A stretch of 64,000 bases of DNA from assembly GCF_000003195.3 (NCBI RefSeq), contig NC_012879.2:39452565-39516564 (forward strand). Direction: 5' to 3'. Source of the stretch: Sorghum bicolor. Its lineage: Eukaryota; Streptophyta; Magnoliopsida; Poales; Poaceae. How positions within the stretch are numbered: the stretch's first letter is position 1; each line of letters opens with the position of its first letter. Positions 44,315-56,404 of this stretch are shown here, in pieces. The notes beneath the pieces are model-generated. The model did not search any database and was not told where the DNA came from. It was given only the letters and a program-made list of their open reading frames with translations. Made by a program: the position numbers and the translations under genes.

Positions 44315-45546
44315 TGTTGATATTTGGAAACGCAATAAGGAATTGATCCGCAAGCGCACGGATATCGGTGAGCACTTCACCCGAGAAATTATCCAGAGTA
44401 TCATATTTATTTTTTTACCACTAGGAGAAAGAGTGCATCTGACTAACCGGTCTATTACTACTAACCGTTTAGGCAACAAAGAATGTCTCTCGATGTGAGT
44501 GATAAATAGAGAAGACTGCAGCCGTAGTCTCCTTCTAACCTTGGTAAGGTTGATCTACTGTTCTATTGGGGAGGCTAACGGAATCTAGACACCACAAAGG
44601 ATGTTCAACCCGCACCTATAAATCCTATCCTTCCTGCTAACGAGATATGGTCTGCAAAGGTAACTCGGAATTGTCACGTTCCTCGCTACTACCACGGTTT
44701 AGCTAGTGAGGGAATATCTATGAGTACCCCAGCCTAAACACCACGTTTACGCCAGTAATGATTACTCTAAACTCTACGCGAAGAGATTAAAGTAAACTCA
44801 TAAACCATAAGAACAATAAAACAAGAACTTACTAGAATTTAGAAGTCGAAATACTGAAGAATCCTAGGAGCAAGCTTCGGGTTAGGAGAACTTGATCCCG
44901 CAGGTACAAGCTTGGAGTAGACACCGACAGGCCGGGCTTCCTCCAATCTACACCTCCACTCTATCTCTCTCAATCTAGTAGAAACTAGAAGATCTATTTC
45001 TACTTTACATTGGTTGCTAAGCCTACAAAGAAATATTAATTAGAGAAGAGGTTTTCCTTCGAGTTCACCCCTCAATCTCTATGATAACTTCTTGTGTTCT
45101 CCAATGGCCAGGGGGTCTCCTTATATAGTCCTCCTCCTCTATGCGTTTTTGGGTCGGTAGGCGAGGTGGTACTACGTTATCCTTGATCCAATAGGTTGGT
45201 GGAACATCGTGTGCGAAGAGAGTCCTGAATGGCTTCTAGGAGGGGGCGGGCGCCAAGGTCCTTAGGGCGGGCGCCCTGGGCCTGGCCCCTTTCGGCCTCT
45301 GCTTTCTTCCCGTGGCTTCTGGAGTCTTCTAGATGGTAGAAAACCGCGCGGTGCGTTGATATCTCTATGTAATCCTGACATGTGGGCCTTTCTTCCTTAT
45401 TTCCTGATAACCCCCTGCAGAAACAGATAAACAACAAAACTTATGGAATTTTGTCAGATCAAACCCTAATTCTAGGTGTTGGTTGCATATTGGTCCTTTC
45501 TCTTGTTTATTCGATAATTAAAATTGATACTTAAGAACCGTCAACA
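44315..45546 (-). repeat. Athila 3' LTR
   Basis: TGTTGATATTTGG...AAGAACCGTCAACA, 1,232 bases. TATA on the minus strand near 45120 (CTATATAAGG). Upstream GGGCGCCC boxes at about 45245-45281. Confidence 0.92.
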
Positions 45547-46839
45547 AATACCCCTATACTTAGGCTTTTACTCGTTCTCAAGAAAAGGATGGTTAAGAAC
45601 AATATTTGGGGTAAAAAATTTTAAAATATTCTTTTCATAACTGCAGGGTGTTAAAATTCCACTGTGTACTATAGTCAGGGAAGTATATGGTTAGGAGTAA
45701 AGATCCTTTCTTCTCAATCCTGTCACTTGGAGTTTTTTTGTATATTTTTGAAAGAAAGTTAGCATACCTTTTATCCTCATAGGTTCTCTCAGATCAATCA
45801 TTATCTTTTATATATCTTACTGAGGCTGTTTTAATTTGCAAAAATTCTAAGCATACTTACTTTGCATTTATTGCCTGATCAAAACGGGATCCGAGGAGGG
45901 CAATGTCATACTCTTCGATCAAAGACTTTGGAAATTAAAAACTTTGTCAACTCTTGTTGGCATATTGCTTATCAGAGGGACCATGGGCTATCAATTTTTT
46001 AAGTGGATACCGAGGTAACCCTAATTCTACTGCTGGACACTTGTCCATTTTTTTCTATGAGGTTGTCGAGCACTTGCTCCTTTTTATTTCCTCGAAATAT
46101 CTTTTATTTTTGCCTAGCCCATGCCTCTAATGCAATAATACTTCGGAAGAGTGAATCTTTCTGAATAAATGTCTTGATCTTAGGAGCATGATAAATCTCT
46201 CAACAAGGGTCTAACTCATTTTGAAGAAAAACTCAATACAGAGCAGATAGCTTTTATAATTAATATTTTCAGTTTTATCAGGCATATAAAACACTGAGGA
46301 TGGTAGCTAGAATTTTGAAGATTTTGAAATAAATTCTCCAAGCAACAATGATATCAAGAATAAGAAACTCATACTCTACCATCTCACAGTCCACAATGAC
46401 TTAAGTAACATAGGGTTTTTAAAATGATTTTATAATAGTTATAAGTTTTAGGAAATATCACAGAGTGAGATTAATCATAATTAGAAACATTTTAAGCTTA
46501 TGATGTCTGAGACAGTATTCTGTATAATCCAAGATATATGTACGTGTAAAGTAAAGTGTGCAGAGTGTGTACCTGACTCGTGGAGTGGTGTAGTCGGAGT
46601 GTGTTTGGCATGTTGAGGGATCTCCCCCATACTTGTTTTCTGCTTTCTTGCACAAAAATAAAGTAGAGACACACAAGACATAATAATAATAATACTCTTT
46701 ATTAATCTTGAGGCATTTATTACAAAAGACTAGTAGCAAACTGATGATAGAAGTAACAAATTGATGATAATAATAAACCTAAATCGAATTTAAATATAGA
46801 TGACTAAGATGCATTGCCTCAAAGTCTAATCTAGATAAC
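45547..46839 (-). other. Athila 3' untranslated region
   Basis: Non-coding. Ends at the LTR with TATAGGGGTATTTG as the likely polypurine tract. The GGACACTTGTCCA motif lies near 46040 (plus-strand reading) and an ATT microsatellite near 46680-46695. Confidence 0.65.
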
Positions 46840-47469
46840 TTAGCGGCGCTCTAATTCCTTGATCTTCTTGTTGGCACTGGCAAGATCCTGCCTAAGACCT
46901 AGTATAATGGTGTTATGGTTAGAGAGCTGCCTATTGAGGGAATTAATCGAGGACTGGAGGTCTATGATAACTCTGTCTAGTCTGCGAACGTCCTCATCAA
47001 TATCCATTATAGTCTTGCGACGTTTGGTAGGTGTCTCAAAAGCATTGAGAGCGTGCTTCGGGGCTGCCTTTCGATTGATGAAACGGACTTTGGCTGCTCT
47101 AATCCATTCGAAGTAAGGTCTTTCCTCCTCCACAGTGTAGCGAATACTGCTGATCTCGCTGCTCCGGTTGGTCTTGACTCCAACGACCCTCTCATTGGGT
47201 CTAGATGGAAGGATCCTTGTGCCGGTTGGCACCTTGATGGTGGTCTTCGTCTTGGATGATAATCCCTTTAGGAGTAGGGGTTGTGGCGGTGCGGTGAGAA
47301 CTGGTTGAGCATGGTAGGATTGGGCGGAGCTGCGTTGGCGTAATGGCATAGCTTCTAGCTGTCGCTCTGTGTTGGCCGGGACGAGAGCACGGGCATCGGG
47401 ATCTTCCACAGGCTCCATGTTGAGGTTGAAGGGGACGACTTCCCAATCATCGTGGTATTTCTCGGCCAT
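46840..47469 (-). CDS. Athila 3' ORF (209 aa, intact), function unknown
   Basis: Complete frame from ATG 47469 (MAEKYHDDWEVVPF) to TAA. The N-terminal 70 residues are Pro/Gln/Ala-rich. The middle has PNERVVGVKTNR and a basic PTKRRKT that may be a nuclear localisation signal. Residues about 155-209 form heptads (VRRLDRVIIDLQSSINSLN, then DLASANKKIKELE), probably a coiled coil. There is no signal peptide or membrane helix. It lies between pol and the 3' LTR behind its own TATA module. It is unrelated in sequence to ORF2 of element D, although both occupy the same place. Confidence 0.8.
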   Translation of the reverse strand: MAEKYHDDWEVVPFNLNMEPVEDPDARALVPANTERQLEAMPLRQRSSAQSYHAQPVLTAPPQPLLLKGLSSKTKTTIKVPTGTRILPSRPNERVVGVKTNRSSEISSIRYTVEEERPYFEWIRAAKVRFINRKAAPKHALNAFETPTKRRKTIMDIDEDVRRLDRVIIDLQSSINSLNRQLSNHNTIILGLRQDLASANKKIKELERR

Positions 47470-47847
47470 TGGAGCAACAAGGAACTAATCAAGCTCTAGT
47501 TGAAGAAGAGAAGGCTTGGTAGTTTGGTGTTTGAAAACTGAGGTCAGGGGTCTTGTTTATATAGGGGTCAAAAAGTGCCTCTATGGGTTGTTCGGGTTGC
47601 TCCCGTCGATGTGCGTGCGGAACTTTCCATCTGAGGGATTATTCAGATTACCATAAGTGCATTTTCCATAACAGAGAAAATCGGGACCGAGGGGGAACAG
47701 GAGCTGGGCCCCCGCCCACCTGATCTGGGCGCCCGCCCTCTCTCTAGCCCCTCTGTGGGCCCACTTTCTCGCGCGCGTTACTGGATGCAAAACTATTTAG
47801 AAAAATATATATATGACCCAAAAACATGAGACTAAAAAGGTCAGGCT
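47470..47847 (-). promoter_or_regulatory. promoter-like spacer upstream of the Athila 3' ORF
   Basis: The minus strand has TATATAAA at 47556-47563, 87 bases before the ATG, and GGGCGCCC-type boxes near 47710-47740. Spacing is the same as in the copy at 10146-10522. Confidence 0.5.
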
Positions 47848-50631
47848 CTAATTCTCCATGGGAAGGTAAAAATGGACTACATCTATTTCTTCTAATTCTT
47901 TATTGGGTTCTAAAAATAATTTAAGACGTTGACCATTTACCTTGAATAACGTACCTTCGTCATTTTGAAGTGTGATAGCTCGGTGGGATGATAAATTAAT
48001 TACCTTGAATGGTCCTTCCCATTTGCTCCAGAGTTTTCCAGGCCCAAAAAGCTTCACCCTGGAATTAAAAAGTAATACCTTATCTCCGGGTGTGAACTCC
48101 TTCTTCTTGATTCTCTTGTCATGCCACCTTTTGACTGTTTCTTTGTAGATCTTTGAGTTGTGATATGCCTTCTCTCGCCATTCTTCCAATTCTGATAGTT
48201 GCATTCTTCTATAATCTCCAGCAACATCTAGGTCCATATTCCATCTCTATATGGCCCAGTGTGCTTTGAACTCTAGTTCAACGGGTAGATGACAAGTCTT
48301 CCCGTACAGCAATTGGTATGGAGACATTCCAATTGGGGTCTTGTATGCTGTCCGGTATGCGCAGAGTGCATCGGGTAACTTGTCTTTCCACGCCATTCCC
48401 ATTTCATTTACTGTCTTCTGAAGAATATTCTTGATTTGTTTGTTGGAAGTCTTTGCTTGGCCACTTGTTTGAGGATGATAGGGGGTAGCGACGTTGTGAC
48501 GGATTCCATGTTTTGATAGATATTGCTTGAAGAATTTGTCGATGAAGTGTGCTCCTCCATCACTTATCACTACTCTGGGGACTCCAAATCTTGGAAATAT
48601 AATTTCTTCAAACATCCTCTTTGAACTGATGTTGTCGGCATGCTTGCAAGGTAATGCCTCTACCCACTCGGAGACATAGTCAACTACCACCAAGATGTAC
48701 TCACACTTCTTTCATGGAGGAAATGGTCCCATGCAGTCTATTCCCCAGACATCAAAGAGCTCAATCTGAAGGTTGTTGGTGAGTGGCATTGCATCCCTTG
48801 TATTTAAGTTTCTGTGTCTTTGACATGGCCCACATCTTCTGATATATTGCTTCGTGTCTTCATACATTGTAGGCCAGTAGAATCCACACTGCCAGATCTT
48901 TGAATGTGTACGGAATGCTCCATAGTGACCTCCATATGGTGATGAATGACATCTGTCGATGATCTTCCATCCTTCCTTAGTGGTCACACACCTCCTGAGT
49001 AAGCCATCAGAGCATACTCGGAAGAGGTATGGCTCATCCCATATATGTGAACGACTTTCTTGAATAAGCTTCTTCTTATTTGCTCCTGGTGGTACATACC
49101 CTGAAACCATAAAATTAACAATATCTGCATACCAGGGGTCAGACCTGTTAATCCCGTAGAGCATGTCGTCCCGGAGTGAATCATTGATGGGGATTTCCTG
49201 TGGACTCTTAAAATACATTCTAGACAAGTGATCAGCAACAGACTTTTCTACTCCCTTTTTATCTTTTATTTCTAAGTCAAATTCTTGGAGTAATAAGATC
49301 CATCTAATCAGGCGAGGTTTAGCATCTTTTTTAGTGTGCAAATATTTTAGTGTAGCATGATCAGTGTAAACAATTATTTTAGCTCCAACTAAATAAGATC
49401 TAAATTTATCAATGGCAAAGACAACAGCCAGAAACTCTTTTTCGGTGGTTGCATAATTAAGTTGAGCTCCTATCAAAGTTTTACTAGCATAAGCAATTGC
49501 ATGATGCTTCTTATTTTTAGTTTGTCCCAATACTGCCCTCACAGCATAATCACTGGCATCACACATAATTTCAAAGGGCAATGACCAATCAGGGGGTTGA
49601 ATGATTGGTGCAGAGATGAGTGCTTTCTTTAATAAATTGAAAGATGTTAGACATGCATCAACAAATTCGAAAGGAGCATCCTTGGCTAGCAAAAGAGTAA
49701 GTGGTCTAGCAATGAATGAGAAATCTCTTATGAATCTACGATAAAAACCAGCATGGCCTAGAAAGCTTCGAATTCCTTTTATATTCACAGGTGGAGGTAG
49801 TTGTTTAATTACTTCAATTTTAGCTTTATCTACCTCAATACCTCTTTCAGACACTAGGTGTCCCAGCACTATTCCTTCTCTAACCATAAAATGACATTTT
49901 TCCCAATTAAGGACTAAGTGCTTTTCTTCAAATCTTTGCAAAACCTTGTCTAAGTTTTCAAGACAACTATCAAAAGTTTTTCCATAAATAGAGAAATCAT
50001 CCATGAAAACTTCCATAATCTCTTCAATCATATCAGAAAATATAGACATCATGCATCTTTGAAAAGAAGCTAGTGCATTACATAACCCAAAAGACATTCT
50101 ACGGTTAGCATAAGTTCCATATGGGCATGTAAAAGTGGTTTTGCTTTGATCATCGGGATGGATCAGGATCTGATGATACCCTGAATATCCATCTAAGAAA
50201 CAGAAGAACGAATGGTTTGCTAACCACTCTAGCATCTCATCTATGAAAGGTAAAGGAAAGTGATCCTTTCTCGTGGCTTTGTTTAGTTTTCTATAGTCTA
50301 TGCACATCCGCCATCCTGTGACGGTGCGTTGCGGAATTAGCTCGTTCGTTTCATTCATAATAACAGTCATGCCTCCCTTTTTAGGCACAACTTGCACCGG
50401 GCTTACCCACTCACTATGCGGCATAGGATATATAATCCCTGCATGCAGCAACTTTATAACTTCCTTTTTAACTACCTCTCTCATAGTGTTGTTAAGTCTA
50501 CGTTGGGGTTCTCGAGAAGGTGAAACATAAGGATCTGTTGGAATACGATGGGTACAAATCATAGGACTGATTCCTGTAAGATCTTGGAGTGAGTAGCCGA
50601 AAACTGAGTGATGTTTCTCAAGAATGGTCAT
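47848..50631 (-). pseudogene. pol: Athila RT-RNase H-integrase, interrupted
   Basis: In frame with the upstream gag-protease part. RT runs from about 50480, with [12 protein letters not shown], the active site [10 protein letters not shown] and [11 protein letters not shown]. RNase H follows ([27 protein letters not shown]). Integrase has the HHCC zinc motif ([10 protein letters not shown]... CGPCQRH), DVWGIDCMG and VISDGGAHF. The third catalytic residue is changed: GQAK here, GQAE in the copy at 9178. Stops: TGA near 48712 (TCA in the other copy) and TAG near 48247 (AAG in the other copy). It ends LPMEN, TAG. It would copy element RNA into DNA and integrate it. This copy cannot. Confidence 0.92.
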
Positions 50632-52238
50632 TAATCATAGAGTTTGCTCCTGAGTGAGTTTGTCGCTAATGATCACAGGAAACTCTGGATTACTGTTTAG
50701 GAAAGCATAGATAAGACCGGGTGGTATAGTTTTAAGCTCTATGGGGGGTCTAGGTGTTTCTGCAAACTCATCTAAGTGTTCAGGTTCAGAAGGTTTGGCC
50801 TCTTCTTCTGTGAAGAAAGGAGTTTCGTCTTCTAAGTCTGATTCTTCTAAAAGCTCTAGGGATGCAGCCTTTACCTCCTCCATAGGATCAGGCAAAAGAT
50901 ATGATTCAGCCTTATTGTTTAAGGAGTGTGAAATTGTTATTGGGAATTTGAAGGTTTTTCCAAAAGAAATGTGTAGCTTTCCAGTATGACCTTCATAAAG
51001 GAGTCTTCTAAAAGGTTGTCCTATCAACAGGTCGAAGTCCCATGTATCACAGATATAAAAGTTCAAATGAACCATGGAGCCTTCTACCGTAAGATGTAGG
51101 ACATTAATAATTGCAAGACTGGGGACTAATCGTCCCGAAGATTCCTTTATGACTTTTGTTGTGGGGGTTAAGACAAGATTTTTAAATAGTTTAAGTGCAA
51201 AAGATTTAGACATGATGTTGATCCCCACAACAGGATTATAGAGAGCATTAAATCGATCAGAATTATAAGCACAGCGTATAGTTATAGAGGGTGTGTCCAA
51301 ACGGATCACATTATAGGAAAGCTCTGATTCCTCCAACCATTCGCTACTCATTACTGAGATAAGTTCTCTTAATTGATATTCACTTGGCAAATAAATGCTA
51401 AACTGTCCATTTTGGGGTTTGTCAATAGAATGGTAGTTTGAAATGTTTCCAAAATCGGCAAAAAGATCGGATTCTATATCCAGACTGAAGTCCGGTGGTG
51501 GAATTTCTTCCTCTTGTGTCTCAAAACTTGGGATAGCTAAAGTAGATGAAGAATTTGGCAGAGTGTCTACTTCGGCTTGGTAGGTTTCATCATGAAGGGT
51601 ATTATCCATCTCAGCTTCTAAGATTCTATCTAGGATCACTCTAGCTTCATCAGTAGGGATGCGAAAGAAAGAACCTCTAGACATTGTATGTAGCATTTGT
51701 TTATGATCTTTCTGAAGACCTCGAAAAAAGTGAAATAAAAGAACAGGGTCTTCAACATTAAGGTTTGGACAAGATTCTAAAAGATTAGAAAAACGTTTCC
51801 AGGATTTTCCCATAGTTTCATTATCTTTTTGTTTAAAAGATTGGACTTCGAGTCTAAGGTCGGCTATACGGTCGAGCGAATAGAAATCTAGACAAAAGTT
51901 GGCTCGTAAAACTCCCCATTCACCTCGTTGTTGACTTACCTTCTGACTGTACCATTGTCGAGCTTCTCCCCTCAAATAAAAAGGAAAAAGCTTCCAACGT
52001 AAAGTTTTATCAGAAATGCCTTCAATGCGAAGACAATCACATGTTTGCTCAAAATCTCTAATATGAAAGGGTTTTTGTCTTCCTTTCTTGAAAAAGATAG
52101 GTTTTGAATCATGGCAATCAACCTAGAACTTAACTTATACTGGGATGTTTGGATAGGCTGTGATGATTCCCATGGTAAAAGGTCAGTTACTGAAGGGATT
52201 GCAGATTCATGGATCGATTTAGAATTTTGGTTTTCCAT
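50632..52238 (-). pseudogene. gag: Athila gag-protease, frameshifted
   Basis: Start ATG 52238 (MENQNSKSIHES). The first 60 codons are open, then a frameshift near 52066 moves to the frame that runs on to 50635. The gag core continues there (LRIEGISDKTLRWKLFPF, RGEARQWYSQ, MGKSWKRF, LHTMSRGSFF). The protease-like part is near 51200-50980. Where relatives have D-T/L-G-S/A, this copy reads NPVVGINIMS, so the catalytic Asp is missing, while the second block is present as DLLIGQPF. A TGA at 50635-50637, possibly from CGA, separates it from RT in the same frame. The zinc knuckle is not obvious. Confidence 0.85.
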
Positions 52239-52346
52239 AAGGTAAGAATAAATAAAATAAATAAAGAATATAAAAGATAAGAAAAGATAAAAGTATAGAT
52301 ACAAGCTAGTAGTAAGACTCAAGGTTATCTCAGCAAACCGTCTTTC

Positions 52347-52364
52347 TCCCCGGCAACGGCGCTA
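52347..52364 (-). other. Athila primer-binding site (tRNA-Asp, one mismatch)
   Basis: The minus strand reads TAGCGCCGTTGCCGGGGA. The second base is A where the other elements have G. Confidence 0.85.
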
Positions 52365-52372
52365 GAAATGCT

Positions 52373-53537
52373 TGTTGATATTTGGGAACGCAATAAGGAA
52401 TTGATCTGCAAGCGCACGGATATCGGTGAGCACTTCACCCGGGAAATTATCTAGAGTATCGTATTTATGTTTTTACCACTAGGAGAAAGAGTGCATCTGA
52501 CTAACCGGTCTATTACTACTAACCCCAACAAAGAATGTCTCTCGATGTGAGTGATAAATAGAGACTAACGGAATCTAGACACCACAAAGAATGTTCAACC
52601 CGCACCTATAAACCCTATCCTTCCTGCAAACGAGATATGGTCTGCAAAGGTAACTCGGAATTGTCACGTTCCTCGCTACTACCACGGTCTAGCTAGTCAG
52701 GGAATATCTATGAGTACCCCAGCCTAAACACCACGTTTACGCCAGTAATGATTACTCTAAACTCTATGCGAAGAGATTAAAGTAAACACATAAACCATAA
52801 GAACAATAAAACAAGAACTTACTAGAATTTAGAAGTCGAAATACTGAAGAATCCTAGGAGCAAGCTTCGGGTTAGGAGAACTTGATCCCGCAGGTACAAG
52901 CTTGGAGTAGACACTGACAGGCCGGGCTTCCACCAATCTACACCTCCACTCTATCTCTCTCAATCTAGTAGAAACTAGAAGACCTATTTCCACTTTACAT
53001 TGGTTGCTAAGCCTAAAAAGAAATATTAATTAGAGAAGAGGTTTTCCTTCGAGGGCACCCCTCGATCTCTATGATAACTTCTTGTCTTCTCCAAGGGCCA
53101 GGGGGGTCTCCTTATATAGTCCTCCTCCTCTATGCGTTTTTGGGTCGGTAGGCGAGGTGGTACTACGTTATCCTTGATCCAATAGGTCGGTGGAACATCG
53201 TGTGCGAAGAGAGTCCTGAATGGCTTCCAGGAGGGGGCGGGCGCCTAGGTCCTCAGGGCGGGCGCCCTGGGCCTGGCCCCTTTCGGCCACTGCTTTCTTC
53301 CCGTGGCTTCTGGAGTCTTCTAGATGGTAGAAAATCGTGCGGTGCGTTGATATCTCTATGTAATCCCGACATGCGGGCCTCTCTTCCTTATTTCCTGATA
53401 ACCCCCTGCATAAACAGATAAACAACAAAACTCGTAGAATTTTGTCGGATCAAACCCTAATTCTAGGTGTTGGTTGCATATTGGTCCTTTCTCTTGTTTA
53501 TTTAATAATTAAAATTGATACTTAAGAACCGTCAACA
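52373..53537 (-). repeat. Athila 5' LTR with internal deletion
   Basis: 1,165 bases. Compared with the 3' LTR it lacks about 67 bases near 52565 (GAGACTAACGG replaces a longer stretch bounded by GAGAAGACTG and GGGAGGCTAACGG). TATA on the minus strand near 53114. Confidence 0.92.
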
Positions 53538-53542
53538 GGGAC
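53538..53542. repeat. target site duplication of the complete Athila, right copy
   Basis: GGGAC, equal to 44310-44314. Confidence 0.92.
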
Positions 53543-54654
53543 ATCAGAACACCAACCATAGAAAGAGAACTGGAAGGGGGCTGGGAAGCTCTGACTATGG
53601 TCCTACAAACACCGATCGGAACGAGGTGGAATACGTCGACCGTTAGGGCTCTCACTACCCTAGGGCTACCACAACAATCCGCAGGACTAGGTGCAACCTC
53701 ATGTAACCTCTAGTATAGACACCACGTCTACACTAACGATTAATACTCTAATTACCATGAATAACTAGAGCACTCGATGCGAACGGAGATCCTATGCCAA
53801 AATATAATAACTACACTACTCGATAATAATAAAGGCATAAAAGTAAATAGAGAAGATAAATATATTAAAGCATAAGTTTTACAATAAATATAAAGACATA
53901 CCAAAACTCTAAAGACTTCTCCAAAACCGGAGCGCAACTCCGCTCTCCCTAACTCCCGACTAGAACTAATCTACTACATTGGAATGTCTAGCCCTAATTC
54001 TCTATAGAGGAAAGGTTATCCTTCGAGGGCACCTCTCAACTCTATAATGATATGTTCTCCTCCAGGGGCTAGGGGCCTTGCTTATATAGTCCTCCTCCTT
54101 TGTGTGTTTTTGGTTCAGCAGGCGATGTGGTACTAAACTTTCCACCATATCTCATTAAAATGCACATAGGCCTTAATGGACCAAAATCTGATTTGGGCCC
54201 AATTAATCTCGCAACTCTTTTATGTGAAGTCCTTCTTTTATTAATATCTCTTGATTCTGAACTCCAAATATAGCAAATAATATATGCATTTCGATCAGCT
54301 CGATGAGATCTTTGTAATGGTGTACTCCATTCCGTGATTGGTGCTTGTACCAGGGCGGGCGCCCTAGGGGGTGGGCGGGCGCCCTGCCCCCAGGCCCGAT
54401 CGCCTTCCCGTTCGTTCCCGTGGCCTCTGGAGTCTTCTAGATGATAGAAAATTGTGTGACACGTTAATATCTCTATGTAAACCCGACGTGTGGGCCTTTC
54501 TTCCATATTTGCTGATAACCCCCTGCAGAAATAGACAAACACCAAAACTCGTGGAAATCTGTCAGATGAAACCCTAAGTCTAGGTGTCAGTTGCATTTGG
54601 ATCCTTTTTCATGATTAATTGACGGTTAAATGTGACCATTAAGGACCGTCAACA
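53543..54654 (-). repeat. C 5' LTR, U3 piece
   Basis: Resumes the C LTR after the Athila insertion and ends AAGGACCGTCAACA. It has GGGCGGGCGCCC boxes near 54354-54386 and a TATA on the minus strand near 54090. Confidence 0.82.
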
Positions 54655-54761
54655 GGTAGCTGTGCTAGTTTTGAACCAAGTCGTCCATGTATCCTTTTTC
54701 TTTTCCTTTTTTTATCACACTCACCTTACCATTTTCACCATACAACATGGATTTCACTCCA

Positions 54762-54960
54762 AACATTAATGAGCATGGAATTTATTTCATAGCCACTTCA
54801 TTTTCTCCATGCTCATATGCAACATCTTCCCAATCTATTGGTCTCTCCAACATCACCACATTTGAGATCTCCAACCCCCCTATTCCTTCCTATTTATAAA
54901 AACTTTAAAAGGGCGGTTGTCGATGTATATGTCTATAATAAATATTGTAGATCTTGTTGA
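54762..54960 (+). pseudogene. gag: gag C-terminal remnant
   Basis: Matches the end of A1 gag (NINEHGIYFIATSF, SQSIGLSNITTFEISNP). A frameshift follows in the C-rich run near 54880, then YKNFKRAVVD and a stop at 54958-54960. The N-terminal part is missing. Confidence 0.8.
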
Positions 54961-56404
54961 GTTGATCTTGATATAGGTCAGCGTTGGAGGGGAAACAACT
55001 TTGCCGACATAAATTGATGGTTTCCCAAGGACAAGCTTAGTGTCCTAAAATAAGCACTGATCGGATCGTGACATGAGCTTTTAATTATTTACAACATTAC
55101 CTTGTGTATATAAGGATAATTGTAAAAAAAATTCCTTCGGGTATTCTTGTCACTAACCTTTCCAGGATTGGAGCAAGAAGATCGGATGAATGACAAGCAC
55201 AAGGTACGTCCAACCAATCATCATACAACATTGAATTAAATTCATCCAAACTTGAATTTTGCAAAATTCGAGCTTGGGGGAGTACTTTACATAAAAACAT
55301 CCTTTGCCATGTGGCTATGTTGGTTGTCCCTACCTTTTAGACATGCTCAATTTTTTAAATACTAATCACACTACTTCATCTCCATTTGAGTAGATCTCTA
55401 TAAATGCTGTCATGCTACCTTTATTTGCTTTAGTATAAGTCTAGGTTTGGAGTAGTTTCATTTATCTCTTAATTAAGCATGGTGCTTAGTTTAGGAATGA
55501 TGATCTTACTTCCAAGGGATTTTAAATTAAGCATGGTGCTTAGGTTAAAATGCCCTCCTAAATCAAATTAGACATGGTGTCTAGGTTGATTTTTGAGCCG
55601 ATAGTATGCTATAGTAGATATTGGATATTTTGTTGGACTAACCCCTGTAGGAAAACTTTCAATATCGACCTGGGAAGTCCTGAGATAAACTCACATTGGA
55701 GACAAAGAGAGAGACACATGAAGTTTAACAATTTACACAAGGATGGCATAGCTCACAAGAGATGATCCATGGAGGGTGCCACAAACACGTTGCACAACCG
55801 GTTAGAAAGGAAAGCTTCCACAAGGTGATACTGTACCATCATTCTTCAAGTAAGGTAACATCTTAAGATACTTGACTATCACTTTTATAAGTTTCTCATT
55901 GGTTCTAACGTTCACATGAATAAAAGAGACAAACATGTATGATTTACAACTCTAGATTAACCAACCCAATCGATTCAACATGTTTAGTCCTTCCACCTTT
56001 GTGATCCCATACTCCTAATATGGGCTAAAATGTTGCACACGCAATCTTTAGAAGATATATAAAAAAAAGATAAGTATAGATAGATTATCTTTCCATTAGG
56101 TTGAGCAATCTGATCTGACAAATGTTTTAAATGCTATACTCATGATCTTATTATCCATCAACCTTGTCTTGCTCACTATGCTTAAGGTTAGAGAGAAGAT
56201 ATACACTTTTGGTTCTGTTGGTGTTTTCCACCAACAGAGCCCATGCACTTGATCTCTGCCCTATCTCTATGAGCAGGTACACTTCGAGCAAAATATGAAG
56301 GAGTTTTACAACTCCCATACTCCACCAAGTGAGGAACCTGGATCTACGAGCACAAACACACTAAAGATACTAGACACTCAGGCAATCAATGCCCTGAGAT
56401 GCTT
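54961..56404 (+). other. A-type non-coding region
   Basis: Reverse-strand match to A1 at about 15000-16350. AGCTTGGGGGAG at 55271-55282 is preceded by the near-perfect palindrome (one arm base changed, still a G-U pair). No coding sequence. Confidence 0.65.

Larger units (their letters stand above)
44315..53537 (-). mobile_element. complete Athila-type element (autonomous structure, now defective)
   Basis: 9,223 bases with LTRs 44315-45546 and 52373-53537, tRNA-Asp site with one mismatch, gag-protease-RT-RNase H-integrase in one frame apart from a gag frameshift, and an intact 3' ORF. Flanked by GGGAC. It is the only copy here with a full gene set, but several stops and changed active sites make it inactive. 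Confidence 0.94.
39317..54654 (-). mobile_element. C: non-coding Athila-like element, split by the complete Athila
   Basis: Minus-strand order: 5' LTR (54654-53543 and 44314-43950), tRNA-Asp site, 4.2-kb internal region without gag or pol, hairpin and polypurine tract, and a truncated 3' LTR (39317-39742). It behaves like a large retrotransposon derivative that relies entirely on other elements. The left end is cut at a head-to-head LTR junction, so no target copy can be checked. Confidence 0.8.

Noticed and set aside
46840..47469. Envelope protein, from its position after pol
   Set aside because: No signal peptide, membrane helix or cleavage site. The protein is Pro/Gln-rich with a coiled coil, so only 'function unknown' is supported.
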